Source: Cepaea nemoralis (taxonomy: Eukaryota; Mollusca; Gastropoda; Stylommatophora; Helicidae). Taken from it: a stretch of 64,000 bases of DNA. The notes under the pieces are model-generated. The model saw nothing but the letters and a program-made list of their open reading frames with translations, was not told the origin of the DNA and made no database searches. Of the stretch, positions 11,117 to 22,579 are shown piece by piece. The translations under genes and the position numbers were made by a program. Numbering within the stretch: the first letter of the stretch is position 1; every line of letters begins with the position of its first letter. The DNA lies in contig JACEFZ010012652.1 of the NCBI GenBank assembly GCA_014155875.1, forward strand, positions 132,001-196,000. The letters run 5' to 3'.

Positions 11117-12665
11117 TACATTGCTGGTTTGGGTGTACTAGCTTTGGTAGGAATTGTGTGGTTTTGTGTGCTAGTGATTTGGCCATAATTTTGTAATCTG
11201 TGTTAAGAAGAGAAATTGGTCTGTAATTTTTCACTTGTGTCTTGTCTGTCTTTGTTTTGTGTATAAGTATTATATAAGACATGTTGCAACTATCAGGGAG
11301 TTCTTGTTTGGTAAAGGCTTCTTTATAGACTTTTAGAAGAAGGTTACCTATGATAGGAAAGAATTGTTGATATAATTCTACTGTTAATCCGTCTGGTCCT
11401 GGTGTCTTTTCTTTGTTCATTTTACTAAGTGCATGTGTTATGTTTTCTAGTGTCAATTGTATGTCCAAAATCTCTTTGTCTGTGTCTGATATCTTTTTTG
11501 TATATTGTAAGAAACCATCTTGTGCTTGTTTGTTTACTGTATCTGCAGTAAATAGGTGTCTATAATATTGCTGGAATGCTTCTGTTATGCGTGTAGTTTC
11601 TGTTTGTGTGATTCCTTGCATGTCTATTTTTATGTTTATCTGTTTGCTACGTTGTAAGTTTTGTTCTATTGCCATATATTGTTTGCTACGTGTCTCTTGT
11701 GTGATGGTGTTAAGTTTTTTTCTAATTAGCGCACCCATGTATCTGTGCTGTTGGTGTTGTTCCAGTTGCATTTATAATGCATGCAAGTATTGTGAGTTTC
11801 TGTCTGTTTGGTTTGTTAAATGCATTGCTGTTTGTATGATCTGTTCTGGTTGTAGTCTACGCTTGTGTTTGATGGATGCTAGTTGTTGGGTCCTTCTCCG
11901 TATTGTGTTTTTCAGTAAGTCCCAGTATTGTCTAATGTTATCAGTTGGAATACTATCAGTGTATGTATGTATCAGGTCTGTCATATATTGTATATATTCT
12001 GTGTTTTGGAGTAATGTGTTGTTAAATTTCCAGTGTGGTGATCGTTTGAATGGCTTTGTGGTTCCTTTATTTATAGTATTGCTTTGTGGTCTGTATACTG
12101 GAGAGTTTCTTGTAGGTGTTTAGTCTGTATTATGTGGTGTGTTGTGGGTACGTATATTCTATCTAACCTAGATGATCTGTTATGTGCATGGTTTCTGTGC
12201 GTTGTATCTTGACTGTTGGGGTGTTTCTGCCTGAATGCGTCTACTAGGTCATGTATGTCGATTATGTATTGCAGTGTATCGAGTTGATTCATGTCGTCTC
12301 GGCCAGCTCTTCTTAACTGCGTTTTAACTTCCCCGCCTATTATGTCACCCGAAGCTAAACAACAATTAAAATCACCTGCTAAAGCAACATTCCTCCCTCT
12401 GTATGTCTGTGCTAATAGGTTTTCTAAGTGTTCGAAGAATTGTGGTTGGTAACTGTAATAACTGTAATAAGAAATCAGAGACAAACGAGGTTGTCTAGTT
12501 GAGATATTTTTTCTTGTTGTCCTGATGTAGACAATCTTATTGTAGATGTTAAAACAATAGACCATCTTCTTCGTGTCAGTGTCAGTGTCAGTGTCAGTAT
12601 CAGTGTTCATAGATATTCATTCTGATTCAGTTGTATTATCTAAGATGTCTTTGTTGGTGGTTTCG

Positions 12666-13299
12666 TCAGTATTTTCGATTTGTCTTTCCTTCATTTGTTG
12701 GCGTTGATTTGGTTGGTGAGTATTCTTCTTCTTCTTCCTTAGTTCTGCTTGTTGAGTTTGGACTTAATCCTCGTAGTTGTCTTTTTCTAGTTTTGGAGTG
12801 AAAAACAGTTGTAAAGGGTTCTTCTGCTTGCGTGTCCAGAATGTAGTTTTCTTGGTTGTCTGTTGGCGTATCCGTTTGTTGCTTTTTGTTGTTGTTTGGA
12901 CTGTTGTTCAACGTGTTTTCCGCATTGTTCGTTTTGTTGATGTTGTGCTGGTCCTTGCCTTCTCAGAGGTGGAAATTTATTAGATCTTCTTGTGCCACAA
13001 CAGGCTTGTTTGTATGTTTGGCTGGACATTTGCTGGACCAGTGGTCGTCCATACCACACACATGACAAGCAGTTTTCCTGCTGGGCAAGGTTACCAGAAT
13101 TTTGTGAGTGTTTTTGGTGACCGACCCCTGTAATGTTCAGATTTATGTAATGGGGGATTTCCTGGAAGGGGTTACATAAGGCTCCCCATTTACCTCCAGA
13201 GGTTTTTAGTGGAAATACCTCCACATTCGGGTCCCCAGTAGCATGTACGGCGAAAGCCTTAACTCCCTCTATCTTCATTGCCACCGGGATCCAATGCAA
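12666..13299 (-). pseudogene. LINE-B1 ORF1, gag-like protein
   Basis: The frame from 13299 holds SGGKWGALCNPFQEIPHYI, matching GGGKWGVLCIPTKPIPHY in LINE-B2 ORF1. A Cys-rich knuckle (about 13085-13000) is detectable only across a frameshift. The C-terminal part (12911-12666) has FHSKTRKRQLRGLSP and an acidic EEEEE run. This protein coats the element RNA in related LINEs. The copy is broken by a frameshift in the middle, and the N-terminus is missing beyond 13299. Confidence 0.65.
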
Positions 13300-13300
13300 A

Positions 13301-13699
13301 GTAAGTTTTTGCTGTTCTTTGTGTTCGAATTAGGTAGTTGTAACTGAACACGGTGTAATTTATCCTACAGTTTAATGTGCATGTCATCTGGTAATGTCAC
13401 GAACCACCGTGTCGGTGACTCATACCTGTGTAGACTGGCTATCGCCTCTAGCGGCACGCCAGTCAGTCCAGCGAGTGCGCTCGCTATGAACACTGGCGTC
13501 GACTTGGCCAGGCTCCAGGGCCGGAGAGAGACACAACAATCGTACCTGTGCGATGGAGCAGGTTTCCGTTGAGCACATCTGACGTCCGTGTAAGAGATGA
13601 ACTTGTCATTTTCAGTATCCTTTAGTTAGAATAACACACTTTCTTATTTGAAATTACAAAATACCAGCCATGGTACACAACCAGTGGTGTTATTGACAG
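13301..13699. other. Gap between LINE-B1 and the Jockey-like tail
   Basis: No recognised gene. A 65-codon frame at 13375-13572 has no known motif. Confidence 0.55.
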
Positions 13700-14270
13700 A
13701 TGAAAATCCGTAATAGAGGCGTTCGTGTCTGGGAAATTGCCAGGACTCTACTTCCTGGACACTACTTTCTGAACTTAGCAGTCAGCGTAAGGTCACCATA
13801 CAGTTGATACCATCTCACTGTGGAGTCCCCGGAAACGACAGAGCTGATCGATTGGCTAAGGAAGGAGCAAAAGAAGAACAACCTGATGTGCCCATTACAT
13901 ACCGCCAAAAGAAAAGAATGATCAAATCAGTCAGAAAGCCACCAAAACCTACTCAAGACGACTACCACGTTATGGACAGACCAGAACAAGTCATTATTCT
14001 GCGCCATAGAACAGGACACAATAGATTACGCAACCACATGTATAGAAAATTCAAGATTGGTGACTCAGCCATGTGCACATGTGGTTTGGCGTCGCAGACA
14101 GCAGAGCACATACTCTAGGATTGCCCAAACTACAACATATCTAGGCGAACCTTCTGGCCTAGGGAGACAACAGTGGAAGATAAACTGTATGGACCGCTGA
14201 GTGAACTAAAAAAGACTGTTAGATTCATACAAGAGACAACATTGCAGTTATAAACATATTTCAGGAGAAC
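13700..14270 (+). pseudogene. LINE-J RNase H and C-terminal domain (Jockey/I-like)
   Basis: The frame at 13804-14118 begins IPSHCGVPGNDRADRLAKEG, the closing motif of the RNase H domain of Jockey/I-group LINEs. It continues with RHRTGHNRLRNHMYRKFKIG and CTCGLASQTAEHIL, the Cys-containing C-terminal tail. A TAG follows at once, after which a further DCPNY...WPRETT segment is legible to about 14250. The upstream RNase H core (13700-13800) is degraded, and the reverse transcriptase is absent, so this is a 5'-truncated, decayed copy. Confidence 0.85.
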
Positions 14271-14603
14271 GCAAAAAGAATTAAAAAAGCAAAGGATACT
14301 GGTGGTAGACAGATTTATACGTTGTGAAGAGAAACCAGAGTAAACCAAACCTCTGTTTAGACAGACGCGGCCTAGCAGATAAAGAAATAAATAATTTACT
14401 AAACAATATTTATTATACAACAATTTGGTGCCTAAATTTTCAAATAATATGCAAAACTGTATATAGCTTTTACGATGGTAACATTCAATTGGTATTTTCC
14501 AGAATATGAATAAAATTGTTACAAAAATAAATATATATTTCTCTTGCTAAATAGCTGTCAGTACAAATATAGTGAAATCTATAATTGTTCCCCTTGATTG
14601 CTA
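14271..14603 (+). repeat. LINE-J 3' untranslated segment, copy 1
   Basis: A roughly 290-330 bp segment (key bases GTTGTGAAGAGAAACCAGAG near 14318, then AATAATTTACTAAACAATAT) follows the RNase H tail. It recurs at 47497-47785 (minus) and 55559-55868 (plus). The minus copy stops at CCCCTTGATTGCTA, which marks the likely 3' end. Copies 1 and 2 share much more sequence downstream because they belong to a larger duplication. Confidence 0.8.
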
Positions 14604-14659
14604 AAGACGTACTATGTTCAACCTACATGCAATTATTTCCCTTGTATTAAAGAAAATAA

Positions 14660-14893
14660 AATTAGTTAATTCTTTACAGGGCGTTGCAGTCAACACCAGC
14701 ATGTTTTGCTGTTGTGATCTCTTGGCAAGTTTACGTTCAACAATGTCCCATTGCTTTCTGAACGAGCGGCATCCATACCATTTCGTAAAAACCAACTCAA
14801 GACGGTTTGCTGCCAAATCGCCTGCTGCTGTGTTTCGAACGCGGGTATGCGGGATTACGAATTGCGTCCGTAACACCTTTGCCTCGAAGCGAG
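14660..14893 (-). mobile_element. SINE2, copy a (tRNA-headed)
   Basis: Read on the minus strand, a tRNA-like head has an A-box-like GAGGCAAAGGTGTTAC (about 14884-14869) and a B box around CCGCGTTCGAAAC (14844-14832), the internal promoter of RNA polymerase III. A core containing CGTTCAGAAAGC and ATGCTGGTGTTGACTGC follows. The same core occurs in SINE2 b and c and, in altered form, in SINE1. The 3' limit is uncertain because the AT-rich tail continues toward 14604. Confidence 0.85.
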
Positions 14894-15150
14894 AAAAACA
14901 AAATTATTCGTGTGTTAAACAACACGCGAAAGGCAATGTCTCTGTCAACCACACGGCCGCTTTCGATAATGTGCCTACCAATTGAAGACGCGGGGAGCTT
15001 CCGGTGTGTCGGCTCCACTATGCTCGCATAGCCTGTGTGTCGCATCTTGTCAACCCATTGAGGTATATTGTTCTGACACTCTTTTGTTCAGCTGTCTCTC
15101 TGTTCTACCGATTGTAGAAGGCCTGGCATCTACACGTGAATTGGTAAATA
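14894..15150 (-). repeat. Antisense copy of the Penelope 3' end
   Basis: The sequence is the reverse complement of the GIY-YIG end and following codons of the Penelope element (compare 59130-59345). On the minus strand it reads through GRTERQLNKRVSE and SIGRHIIESG. It directly precedes Penelope copy 1, so the element begins with an inverted piece of its own tail. The same arrangement precedes copy 2 (57056-57440). Confidence 0.85.
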
Positions 15151-16962
15151 CAATTGTTTTTGGCGTGCATAAAAACATCTCTCTGTCTATGGAACACGAA
15201 CACAACGAAGCGTTGCCGTTCCTAGATATTCTAATGAGACGTAGAGCAGACGGCACAATTCAAATATCGCTTGCATACGGATTAATATTCTGCATAAAGC
15301 CTAAACACATCAACTGTGTTGAGTCGCAAGCACAGTTTGAACTGTTGTTTGATGAAGTCTCCAAGTTATCACCTACTTCTGCTGAGTCGGTCGGGTGGCT
15401 AAGAGCCAAACTGGTAGATTTAGAACACCAGTATCGCAAAACACCCTCCAAACAGACGTGTCCGCTAACCAACGAACACCTTACTGCGTTAAAAGCGTTA
15501 AAAGCTAACTAAACCCTCGTAATACTGAAACCTGACAAACGGAGTGGTGCTGTACTGATGTACATGTCAGACTACCAGAGAAAAATGGAAGAAATATTAT
15601 CAGTTGAATCTAAATTCAGGGTAGATCAAAAAGTAAACAAGTCGGAGGACCTGGATGCAATAATGAGGAAAGAGATCCAGTCACTTGTGAATGCGGGACT
15701 CATCAGTGAGGCCACTGCAAAAACGCTCACACCACGTGGCTCCCAAACTCCTCAGATGTACGGTCTACCCAAACTTCACAAGCCCGGCATCCCGCTAAGA
15801 CCTATCCTGTACATGGTTAACTCTGCACAACACCGAATGGCGAGATGGCTAGCCGAAATTTTAAAGCCAGTACGACAGTCCTTCGATCCAAAAATACTCA
15901 GAGATACATTCGAACTGGTGGAATTATTGGATACTATGGACATAAATAACACACATGGAATCCATGGATATGGCCTCCCTATTCACCAACATTCCATTAG
16001 ATGAGACAGTGAAAATAATAAGGGAACGCATTAAAGACAATCAACTAAAACAAGGCATACTAACGTCTATTCTGGAGAGGCTACTACTACTATGTACCGC
16101 CAACATACAATTCAATTTTCTAACAAAGTCATACCGCCAAATTGACGGAGTGGCCATGGGGAGTCCTCTTGGTCCTATTCTAGCGGACATCTTCATGGCA
16201 CATTTAGAAGAAAAGAGATCCTCAGACATTAACAACTTGGTCTTCTACCGTCGTTATGTGGACGATATACTAATTATCACCACAGACGAGCTACAAGCAA
16301 CATCGTTCCAGGCCATAATGAACATGACGCATAAAAACATCTCTCTATCTATGGAACACGAACACAACGAAGCGTTGCCGTTCCTAGATATTCTAATGAG
16401 ACGTAGAGCAGACGGCACAATTCAAAGATCGGTGTACCGCAAAGGAACATGGACTGGCCAATACCTAAATTTTCAGAGCTTCACACCTGTCCAGTACAAA
16501 CGGGGCTTAGTACGGACCCTGTTTGACCGTGCTAGAAAGATATGCACCCAGGACACACTGACAGAGGAATTTGAAACTCTGAAGAATGTCTTAAACCTGA
16601 ATGGGTACTCCACAGGATTTATAAAGCGCCACTGCCAACAGCCCAAACCAAAACCAGACGAAACTACAGTCCCTAAACTCAAGGTATTCATCCAGCTAAC
16701 CTTTCGAGGGGATGACGTAATGCAACGTCTACAAGACCGGCTTACTACAGCAGTAGGCCGAACATTCTGTGCTGCAACTCCAGTCATTAGGTATAGAACC
16801 ACACCGATTCCCACACCAGCAGTAAAAGAGCCTGTTCCTCTGTACGCCAAAAACAATTGTATTTACCAAGTCACATGTAGATGCCAGGCCTTCTACATCG
16901 GTAGAACAGAGAGACAGCTGAACAAAAGAGTGTCAGAACACATACCTCAATGGGTTGTGTGA
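15151..16962 (+). pseudogene. Penelope-like element copy 1: reverse transcriptase with GIY-YIG domain
   Basis: Penelope-like elements encode a telomerase-related reverse transcriptase fused to a GIY-YIG nuclease. After a displaced RT fragment (HKNISLSMEHEHNEALPF at about 15170-15262), the N-terminal part runs from 15270. It reads through a TAA at 15510-15512 in the same frame, continues to about 15950, and is then shifted. Motifs: GLPKLHKPG.PLRPIL, DMASLFTNIPLDET (A), DGVAMGSPLGPILADIFM (B), FYRRYVDDILIITT (C, catalytic YVDD), LPFLDIL (D). The GIY-YIG part is CIYQVTCRC, FYIGRTERQLNKRVSEH, cut short near 16960 by a deletion of about 300 bases relative to copy 2. Confidence 0.92.
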
Positions 16963-17388
16963 CTTCTGCAGTATGTACCTGACGAGATGCAGCGAAATAT
17001 GCCAGGCAATAAATCGTGCAATCTATTGTTTGTGTCTTCGTTATTAAAATTATTCGTACTAACAAACCATTCTGTACACGACATCTTTCTAAGGTTGGTG
17101 TTTAGCTTGTCCTCTGATGTAAACATTTGTTTTCCCTGTCAGCTTCCGTGGAACCTCTGTATTTTATTTATTTATTTATTTATTTATTTTTGCATGATTA
17201 TGACATAGCCATGTACCATTTGAGCCAAAGTGCAGTAAGAACACAAGAAGGTATATCAGATATGTTCTCCGTAAATATGAAAGAGCCAAAATAAGCAAAC
17301 TAGGCACTTTGAGGGAGACTAAGTCTCAAAGACAACTTATTACAAACATCAGCAGGAAGCAGTCATAATTTGTTGGCCATATCATAAG
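16963..17388 (+). repeat. Penelope downstream segment, copy 1, with (ATTT)n
   Basis: The segment starts at the deletion point and matches 59530-59960 (GACGAGATGCAGCGAAATAT near 16981). A (TTTA)n tract lies at 17163-17189. The first part also recurs at 46640-46720. It is interrupted at 17388 by LINE-C1. Confidence 0.85.
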
Positions 17389-18694
17389 AAATCAGGAGCC
17401 TTGGAATATGATCAACATCGAACAATTAGTATAATGAGTCACATCACGAAGATTTTGCTAAGAATTATCATGCAAAGAGTTAGAAGGAAAATACAACCTG
17501 AAATAGGAGAAGAACAATGTGGGTTTGTAGAAGGCAAGGGTACAGTAAATGCAGTGTATATACTGAGAACCGTAATCGAACGTTATAGAAGTAAACAAAG
17601 ATCTACACCTTTGCTTTATTGACTACACAAAAGCTTTTGATAAAGTGAGACATGTCAACATGATAAGGATGCTTGAAGATCTACAAATTGATGGAAAAGA
17701 TCTTAGACTTGTAAAAAAACATATATTGGAAACAACAAGCTGCCATAAGAGTTGATAATGAAGTAAGCCAATATCAGCCTATTAAGAGAGGTGTGAGACA
17801 GGGATGTGTAATGTCTCCAGATCTGTTTTCCCTGTACAGTGAAAGTATTTTCAGAAATATTGAAGATATGGAAGGAATCAACATTGTGGGACGATGCATC
17901 AATAACATTAGATATGCAGATGATATAGTCTTGATTGCAGACAATTAACAGGACCTGCAAAATTTAGTAGATGCGGTTGTTACACACAGTGAACAACTAG
18001 GGTTAGAATTAAATTGTAAAAAGACACAGATTACGGTCGTCACTAGGAAGAACGAAATACCATAATGTAATATACAAGTAAATTGGAATATTCTTCAACA
18101 AGTGAATAGGTACAATTATCTCGGAACAGTAATAACATCTGATGGGAAATGCCTTGAAGAGATTAGAACAAGAATCGCCATGGCAAAAGTAGTTTTTAGC
18201 AAGATGAAAAACATACTGACCAATAAAAAGATGTCAATTGAAACGAGAAAAAGAGTGTTGAGATGCTACATAGAACCTGTACTTTTTATATGGATGTGAA
18301 GCTTGGACAATGAGCAGTCAGGCTGAAAAACATCTGATGGCTGTAGAAATGTGGTTTCTGAGGAAAATGCAAAGAATACCATGGACAGCCAGAAAGACCA
18401 ATGAACAAGTCCTTCAAGAAACAAATGAAGATCGTAAACTGATTAGAGACATTAGACGTAGACAGTCACAATTTTTTGGGCATGTTATGAGAAGAAATGA
18501 TTTGGAGAACTTGGTGACAACTAGTAAGATCGAGGGGAACAGACCAAGGGGAAGACCTAGATGCAAGTACCTGGATGGCTTGGCCTTGTGGCGTGGTCGA
18601 GACAGAAACACGGAGCTGATCCACGACTCTGCTGATCGAGTGAGATGGCAGAACATGACCACCCACGCTTACCGGCATGGCACATGATGGATGG
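17389..18694 (+). pseudogene. LINE-C1 reverse transcriptase, 5'-truncated non-LTR element
   Basis: Reverse transcriptase motifs in order: ISIMSHITKILLRIIMQRV, EEQCGFVEGKGTVNAVY, CFIDYTKAFDKVRHVNMI (motif A), KRGVRQGCVMSPDLFSLYS (B), NNIRYADDIVLIAD (C, YADD intact), VNRYNYLGTVITSDGK, then FGHVMRRNDLENLV and GNRPRGRPRCKYLDGL. Several stops and shifts break it (for example TAA at 17946-17948). It ends in GGCACATGATGGATGG, a tetranucleotide-type tail. An 8-bp target duplication ATCATAAG lies at 17381-17388 and 18695-18702. The uninterrupted site exists at 59962-59969, confirming insertion into the duplicated block. Confidence 0.93.
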
Positions 18695-18702
18695 ATCATA
18701 AG

Positions 18703-19085
18703 ACGACAAACACTGGAACATGTGAAAACTGGATAGATTTGTGGAAAGAGAGAGATAGAGGAAGACAGCGAGAGAAAAATTCGTCAGTCTTGTGTCATGG
18801 CACGGAAGGGAGTCAACACATTAATTGTTCCATGTCATCGGTGATCGCTCATGCCAACCGACAAGGCAATTCTTTGTGATATTGTGGCTGGGAGCCCAGG
18901 TTCGTTTGTGAAATGCGGATCTAAACCCATGACTATTGGGCCGACAGGGAAGCGTCTAACTGTTTATTTATTTATGTTCTTTTGTTTTTGACAATCAAAT
19001 AATTTATTTTCAGCAATCACTGAGTTGAGACACTGTCCAGTATGACAGTACAGGGCAAGATGTGGTGAGTAAAATAAGCGTGACT
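18703..19085 (+). repeat. Duplicated-block sequence downstream of LINE-C1
   Basis: This matches 59970-60345 closely, including GAAGGGAGTCAACACATTAA and a TTTATTTATTTA run. Similarity to the second copy stops near 19085, which marks the right edge of the duplicated block. Confidence 0.85.
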
Positions 19086-19949
19086 AAAGCTAAAAATAAA
19101 ATTAGGAGCCATCGGAAGCAGATACATACGTGAAATAAGGGAAATGCGCAACGAAAATTATGACATAGTGTATTTGGATGAGACGTGGATCAATGCGCAC
19201 CACACAAGTGAAAAGGAATGACAATCAGTGGATGGAAAGATAAAGCGATATGTGCCCAGTAGTAAAGGACAGCGTTTGGTCATAGCCTATGCATTATGCT
19301 GGTAGTACTCATAATGGCTTTACTACAGAATGCCGGACTCGTGTTCATATAAAAGCATACAGACAATAGGGATTATAATATTGAGATGAATGGTAATGTA
19401 TTTAGAGATTGGCTCAAGAATACAGTACTTCTATCCCTTGATAGACAGTCTTGTCTAAACATGGACAATGCATCATATCACAATGTTGTTGCCCAAGAAG
19501 ACAAAATACCTACGGCATCGAGCACAAAGGAAGCAATAAAGATATGGCTCCGAAGGGAAAATATACAATTTCCAGAAACATATTTCAATTTACAGTTGTT
19601 GTTCCTTATAAAACAGGCGCAAAAAAGCAAGAAATATTAAATCGACAAGTTGATAGAAGAGCATGGCCATAGATGCTTGAGACTTATGCCGTACCATTCT
19701 CATTTAAACCCTATAGAACTTGTGTGGGCTAAAATTAAAGGACAGGTGGCAGCTGATAATACTACATTCAAATTGTCTGACGTCAAGATACTAACCCAGT
19801 CCGCGCTATTAAATATTGATAAAAGTTACTGGAAAATATATGAGGACCATGTGTTGAAAGAGGAAGAGGACTATTGGGGAAAGGATGGATTGAATTTTAT
19901 GCAGCCGAGAGCAGTCATCAACCTACTGTATTCGTCCGACACAGATTAA
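19086..19949 (+). pseudogene. Tc1/IS630-superfamily transposase remnant
   Basis: A DDE transposase fragment. NYDIVYLDETWINAHHTSE (about 19157-19212) holds the first Asp. A TGA and a TAG then interrupt. SCLNMDNASYHNVVAQED (about 19450-19500) holds the second Asp. After an IKIWLRRENIQFPE segment and a frameshift comes LMPYHSHLNPIELVWAKIKG (19685-19744), whose Glu is the third acidic residue. The longer spacing and the WL..ENI insertion separate it from the DD34D mariner at 9.8-11.1 kb. The N-terminal DNA-binding part is absent and no terminal inverted repeats were found. Confidence 0.8.
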
Positions 19950-20289
19950 GGTCTTGGCAGATCGCAGACCTTAATCCACGTGCACACTTACTGGGATATT
20001 TTGCTCCAACTATTCAGTCGAACAGCAGGCCCTAACATTGCAGCATCAGCACAATGTCAATGGCAACAGTTTGTATTCCACAGTGATGAATATTCAATTC
20101 CGCAAGCCCTCAGCGGTGACAAACAATTGGCATTGAAAAGGAAAAAAAACACAACACGCATTGAATACCAACAGAAGAGTAATATTGCGGTGTAAACTGA
20201 CATAGCGTGGCATTCCAAGAAACGTGAGAACACGTTGTCAAATGAAGGGACAACACCCGAACATACGAATCAATCTATAAACTTCAATG
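19950..20289. other. Stretch without recognised gene
   Basis: A short inverted motif GGTCT...AGACC (19950-19974) follows the transposase stop. No other feature is recognised. Confidence 0.5.
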
Positions 20290-20545
20290 CAAAGAGGGGC
20301 ACCAGCTTGGCCGTTAAGAAGGAAGCTCACTAAAGAGACATTCACAGCTATATTCGTCGTGCAAAACAGGTAATAATCATATTCCGTCTCTGAACAGTAA
20401 ACAGCAGAGTAGACAATCTTTCACGAAAACTCAAAACGGTTCTGTCACCAATGTGCACGTGTGAACAAACTACACAGACAGCTGAACAGATCCTTAAAAA
20501 TTGACACATGATGACTAAACTGATGTATCATCTATGGTCAATCCA
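20290..20545 (+). pseudogene. LINE-J C-terminal remnant
   Basis: The decayed translation gives VIIIFRL, NSRVDNLSRKLK and SPMCTCEQTTQTAEQILKN, which lines up with RTGHNRLRNHMYRKFK and CTCGLASQTAEHIL of the LINE-J copy at 13.8-14.1 kb. It is a short diverged fragment with stops. Confidence 0.6.
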
Positions 20546-20576
20546 TACGCACATTAACGCACAGCTGTTTGGAAGC

Positions 20577-21345
20577 CATCAATCAATCAATCAATCAATC
20601 ATGTACCATGCCGGAAAGCGTGGGCGGTCATGTCTCGCCATTTCACTCGATAACCAGTGTCGTGGATCAGTGTTCCTGTCTCGTCCATGCCATGTGGCCA
20701 AGCCATCCAGGTATTTTCCTCTCGGTCTTCCTCTTGGTCTGTTCCCTTCGATCTTGCCAGTTGTCACTAAGTTCTCCAATCCATTTCTTCTCATAACATG
20801 TCCAAAAAATTTTGACTGTCTACGTCTAATTTCTCTAATCAGTTTACGTTGTTCATTTGTCTCCTGTAGTACTTGGTCATTGGTTTTTCTGTCTGTCCAT
20901 GGTATTCTTTGCATTCTCCTCAGAAACAACATTTCTGCAGCCATCAGATGCTTTTCAGCTTGACTGTTCATTGTCCAAGTTTCACATCCATACACAAGAA
21001 CAGGCTCTATGTATCCCCTCAACACTCTTTTTCTCGTTTCAATTGACATCTTTTTATTGGTCAGAATGTTTTTCATCTTGCTAAAGGCTACTTTCGCCAT
21101 GGCGATTCTTGTTCTAATCTCTTCAAGGCATCTCCCATCAGATGTTATAACTGTTCCAAGATAATTGTACCTATTCACTTGTTGAAAAATATTTCCATTT
21201 ACTTGTATATTACTTTGAGGCACTTCTTCCTTCCTACTGACGACCATAACCTGAGTCTTTTTACAATTTAATTCTAACCCCAGCTGCTCACTGTGTACAA
21301 CAACCGCATCTACTAATTGTTGCAGGTCACACAAGTTGAAGCCAT
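20577..21345 (-). mobile_element. LINE-C2, 5'-truncated, with an open 247-codon C-terminal frame
   Basis: The frame 21334-20591 is uninterrupted over 247 codons. It covers the RT thumb and C-terminal domain: LGLELNCKKTQVMVVSRKEE, VNRYNYLGTVITSDGRCLEE, GYIEPVLVYGCETWTMNSQ, FFGHVMRRNGLENLV, GNRPRGRPRGKYLDG. The 3' end is a (TTGA)n tail, seen on the plus strand as (ATCA)n at 20577-20602. The element lacks its endonuclease and catalytic RT motifs because of 5' truncation near 21345. The clean frame suggests it is younger than LINE-C1 or C5. Confidence 0.9.
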
Positions 21346-22203
21346 CACAAACTCCATATAAAAAGCTAAATGCATCCTTGTAACATGACTCCTTGTGTAT
21401 ACATTATTAACCAGAAGCTGAAGAAACAAGAAGGAAATGAAATATAAGGTAAGAAATATATTCTGTCTACTTTCCTGTCCAGTTCCATTTCGGTTCTACA
21501 TTATTTACCCCATTCCTCTGTAAATTCTGTCTACTTATATTACATACACATTGCACCCACTCCCATAAGAACCTGGATAACGCCTTGTGTTGTCAAGTTG
21601 TCATTCGAATAGAGGTGGTAGTATTGTAAAACAAGTTTGTTAGCGTGAATTCACTAGTTTTTCGCCAAAACATCAAAGAAATGTCGCCGCTTTCCATGAT
21701 TTAAGTTGCTTTTGGGGGTAAATATAAGACGGCAGGAAAAATTTCATAATGATGCAACAGAAAGTTTTCAAAATAACTGATTGTGAATGAAGGCATTCAT
21801 TTCTGAACAGACCATATCATCAAGGAGGAGTTGTTACACAGCTATCTTATTCCCTTGTCGAAGGCTGGCAAAGACCGAAATAAGCTCTAAAAGAGTTAAT
21901 CGATGTCTTTGGAAGGATCACTTGACTTGATTCCAAAACAAAAATTCCAAACTCGGACTCTTTCAACCTGCGTTTTTCAACGTTGGTTAGAGTAGAGATC
22001 TGTGGTTGTTGTGGGTGTTTTACGCTTGTTTCTGTCTTTTTCTCTCTTACGAGTGATGTCTGGTTCTGGTAAGTTAGTTTTCCGTTATTGTGTATCTCTT
22101 TATCTGGTTTCTGTTGTCGGCATAGGCTTCAGGCTCGTCTGATGTTGCTTTCTTGTAGTTGACCCCTGGTGAATTTGGCAGCATTTTGTATATCTTCTTC
22201 GGT
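21346..22203. other. Stretch without recognised gene
   Basis: No element ends or conserved motifs were seen. The part next to 22203 may be the remnant of the LINE that owned the ORF1 at 22204-23539, because ORF2 would be expected here on the minus strand; no reverse transcriptase motif is left. Confidence 0.5.
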
Positions 22204-22497
22204 CTAGTCCGGTAATCTGCAAACTTCGACAGGAGCGATCGTCGCATCTAGGTTGACTAGGTTTGTGTCAAGTTTCCGATTGAAGAATGGCTTTCTCTTG
22301 AATTTATTCGTAAATATGAATGGGTTGCTGGCTTCTTCTTGAAGTTTTACATTTGACTTAGGCTTGGCTTCATCGTGCGTCTGTTTGCTTTCTTTTCTAT
22401 GTAGTGTCTTTGGCATCTTTTCAATGGTTTCTTGTTGAGCTTTATAGTGTGGTTCTTCTGTGTTCTTTTCCGCCTCTTTGCTTGTTTTAATTTGGGT

Positions 22498-22579
<82 letters not shown>

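Larger units (their letters stand above)
8164..12610 (-). pseudogene. LINE-B1 ORF2: endonuclease and reverse transcriptase
   Basis: The endonuclease part (12610-12071) holds NVALAGDFNCCLASGD, SSRLDRIYVPTTHH and YTDHKAIL, the latter keeping the catalytic Asp-His. The usual N-terminal LNIRGMK segment is missing and replaced by a TDTDTD stretch from a GTCAGT repeat. The reverse transcriptase begins at 11771 with KEKTPGPDGLTVELYQQFF and RPISLLNTDYKIMAKSLAH. It is cut at 11117 by the mariner and resumes at 9799. The stretch 9602-9147 holds SARQGCHLSPHLYILTLEPL (motif B) and VIAYADDTAFF (catalytic YADD intact). The C-terminal part down to 8164 is in short broken frames. Confidence 0.85.

Noticed and set aside
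11587..12123. 178-codon plus-strand frame
   Set aside because: It lies antisense to LINE-B1 ORF2, which has the recognised motifs. No motif on the plus strand.
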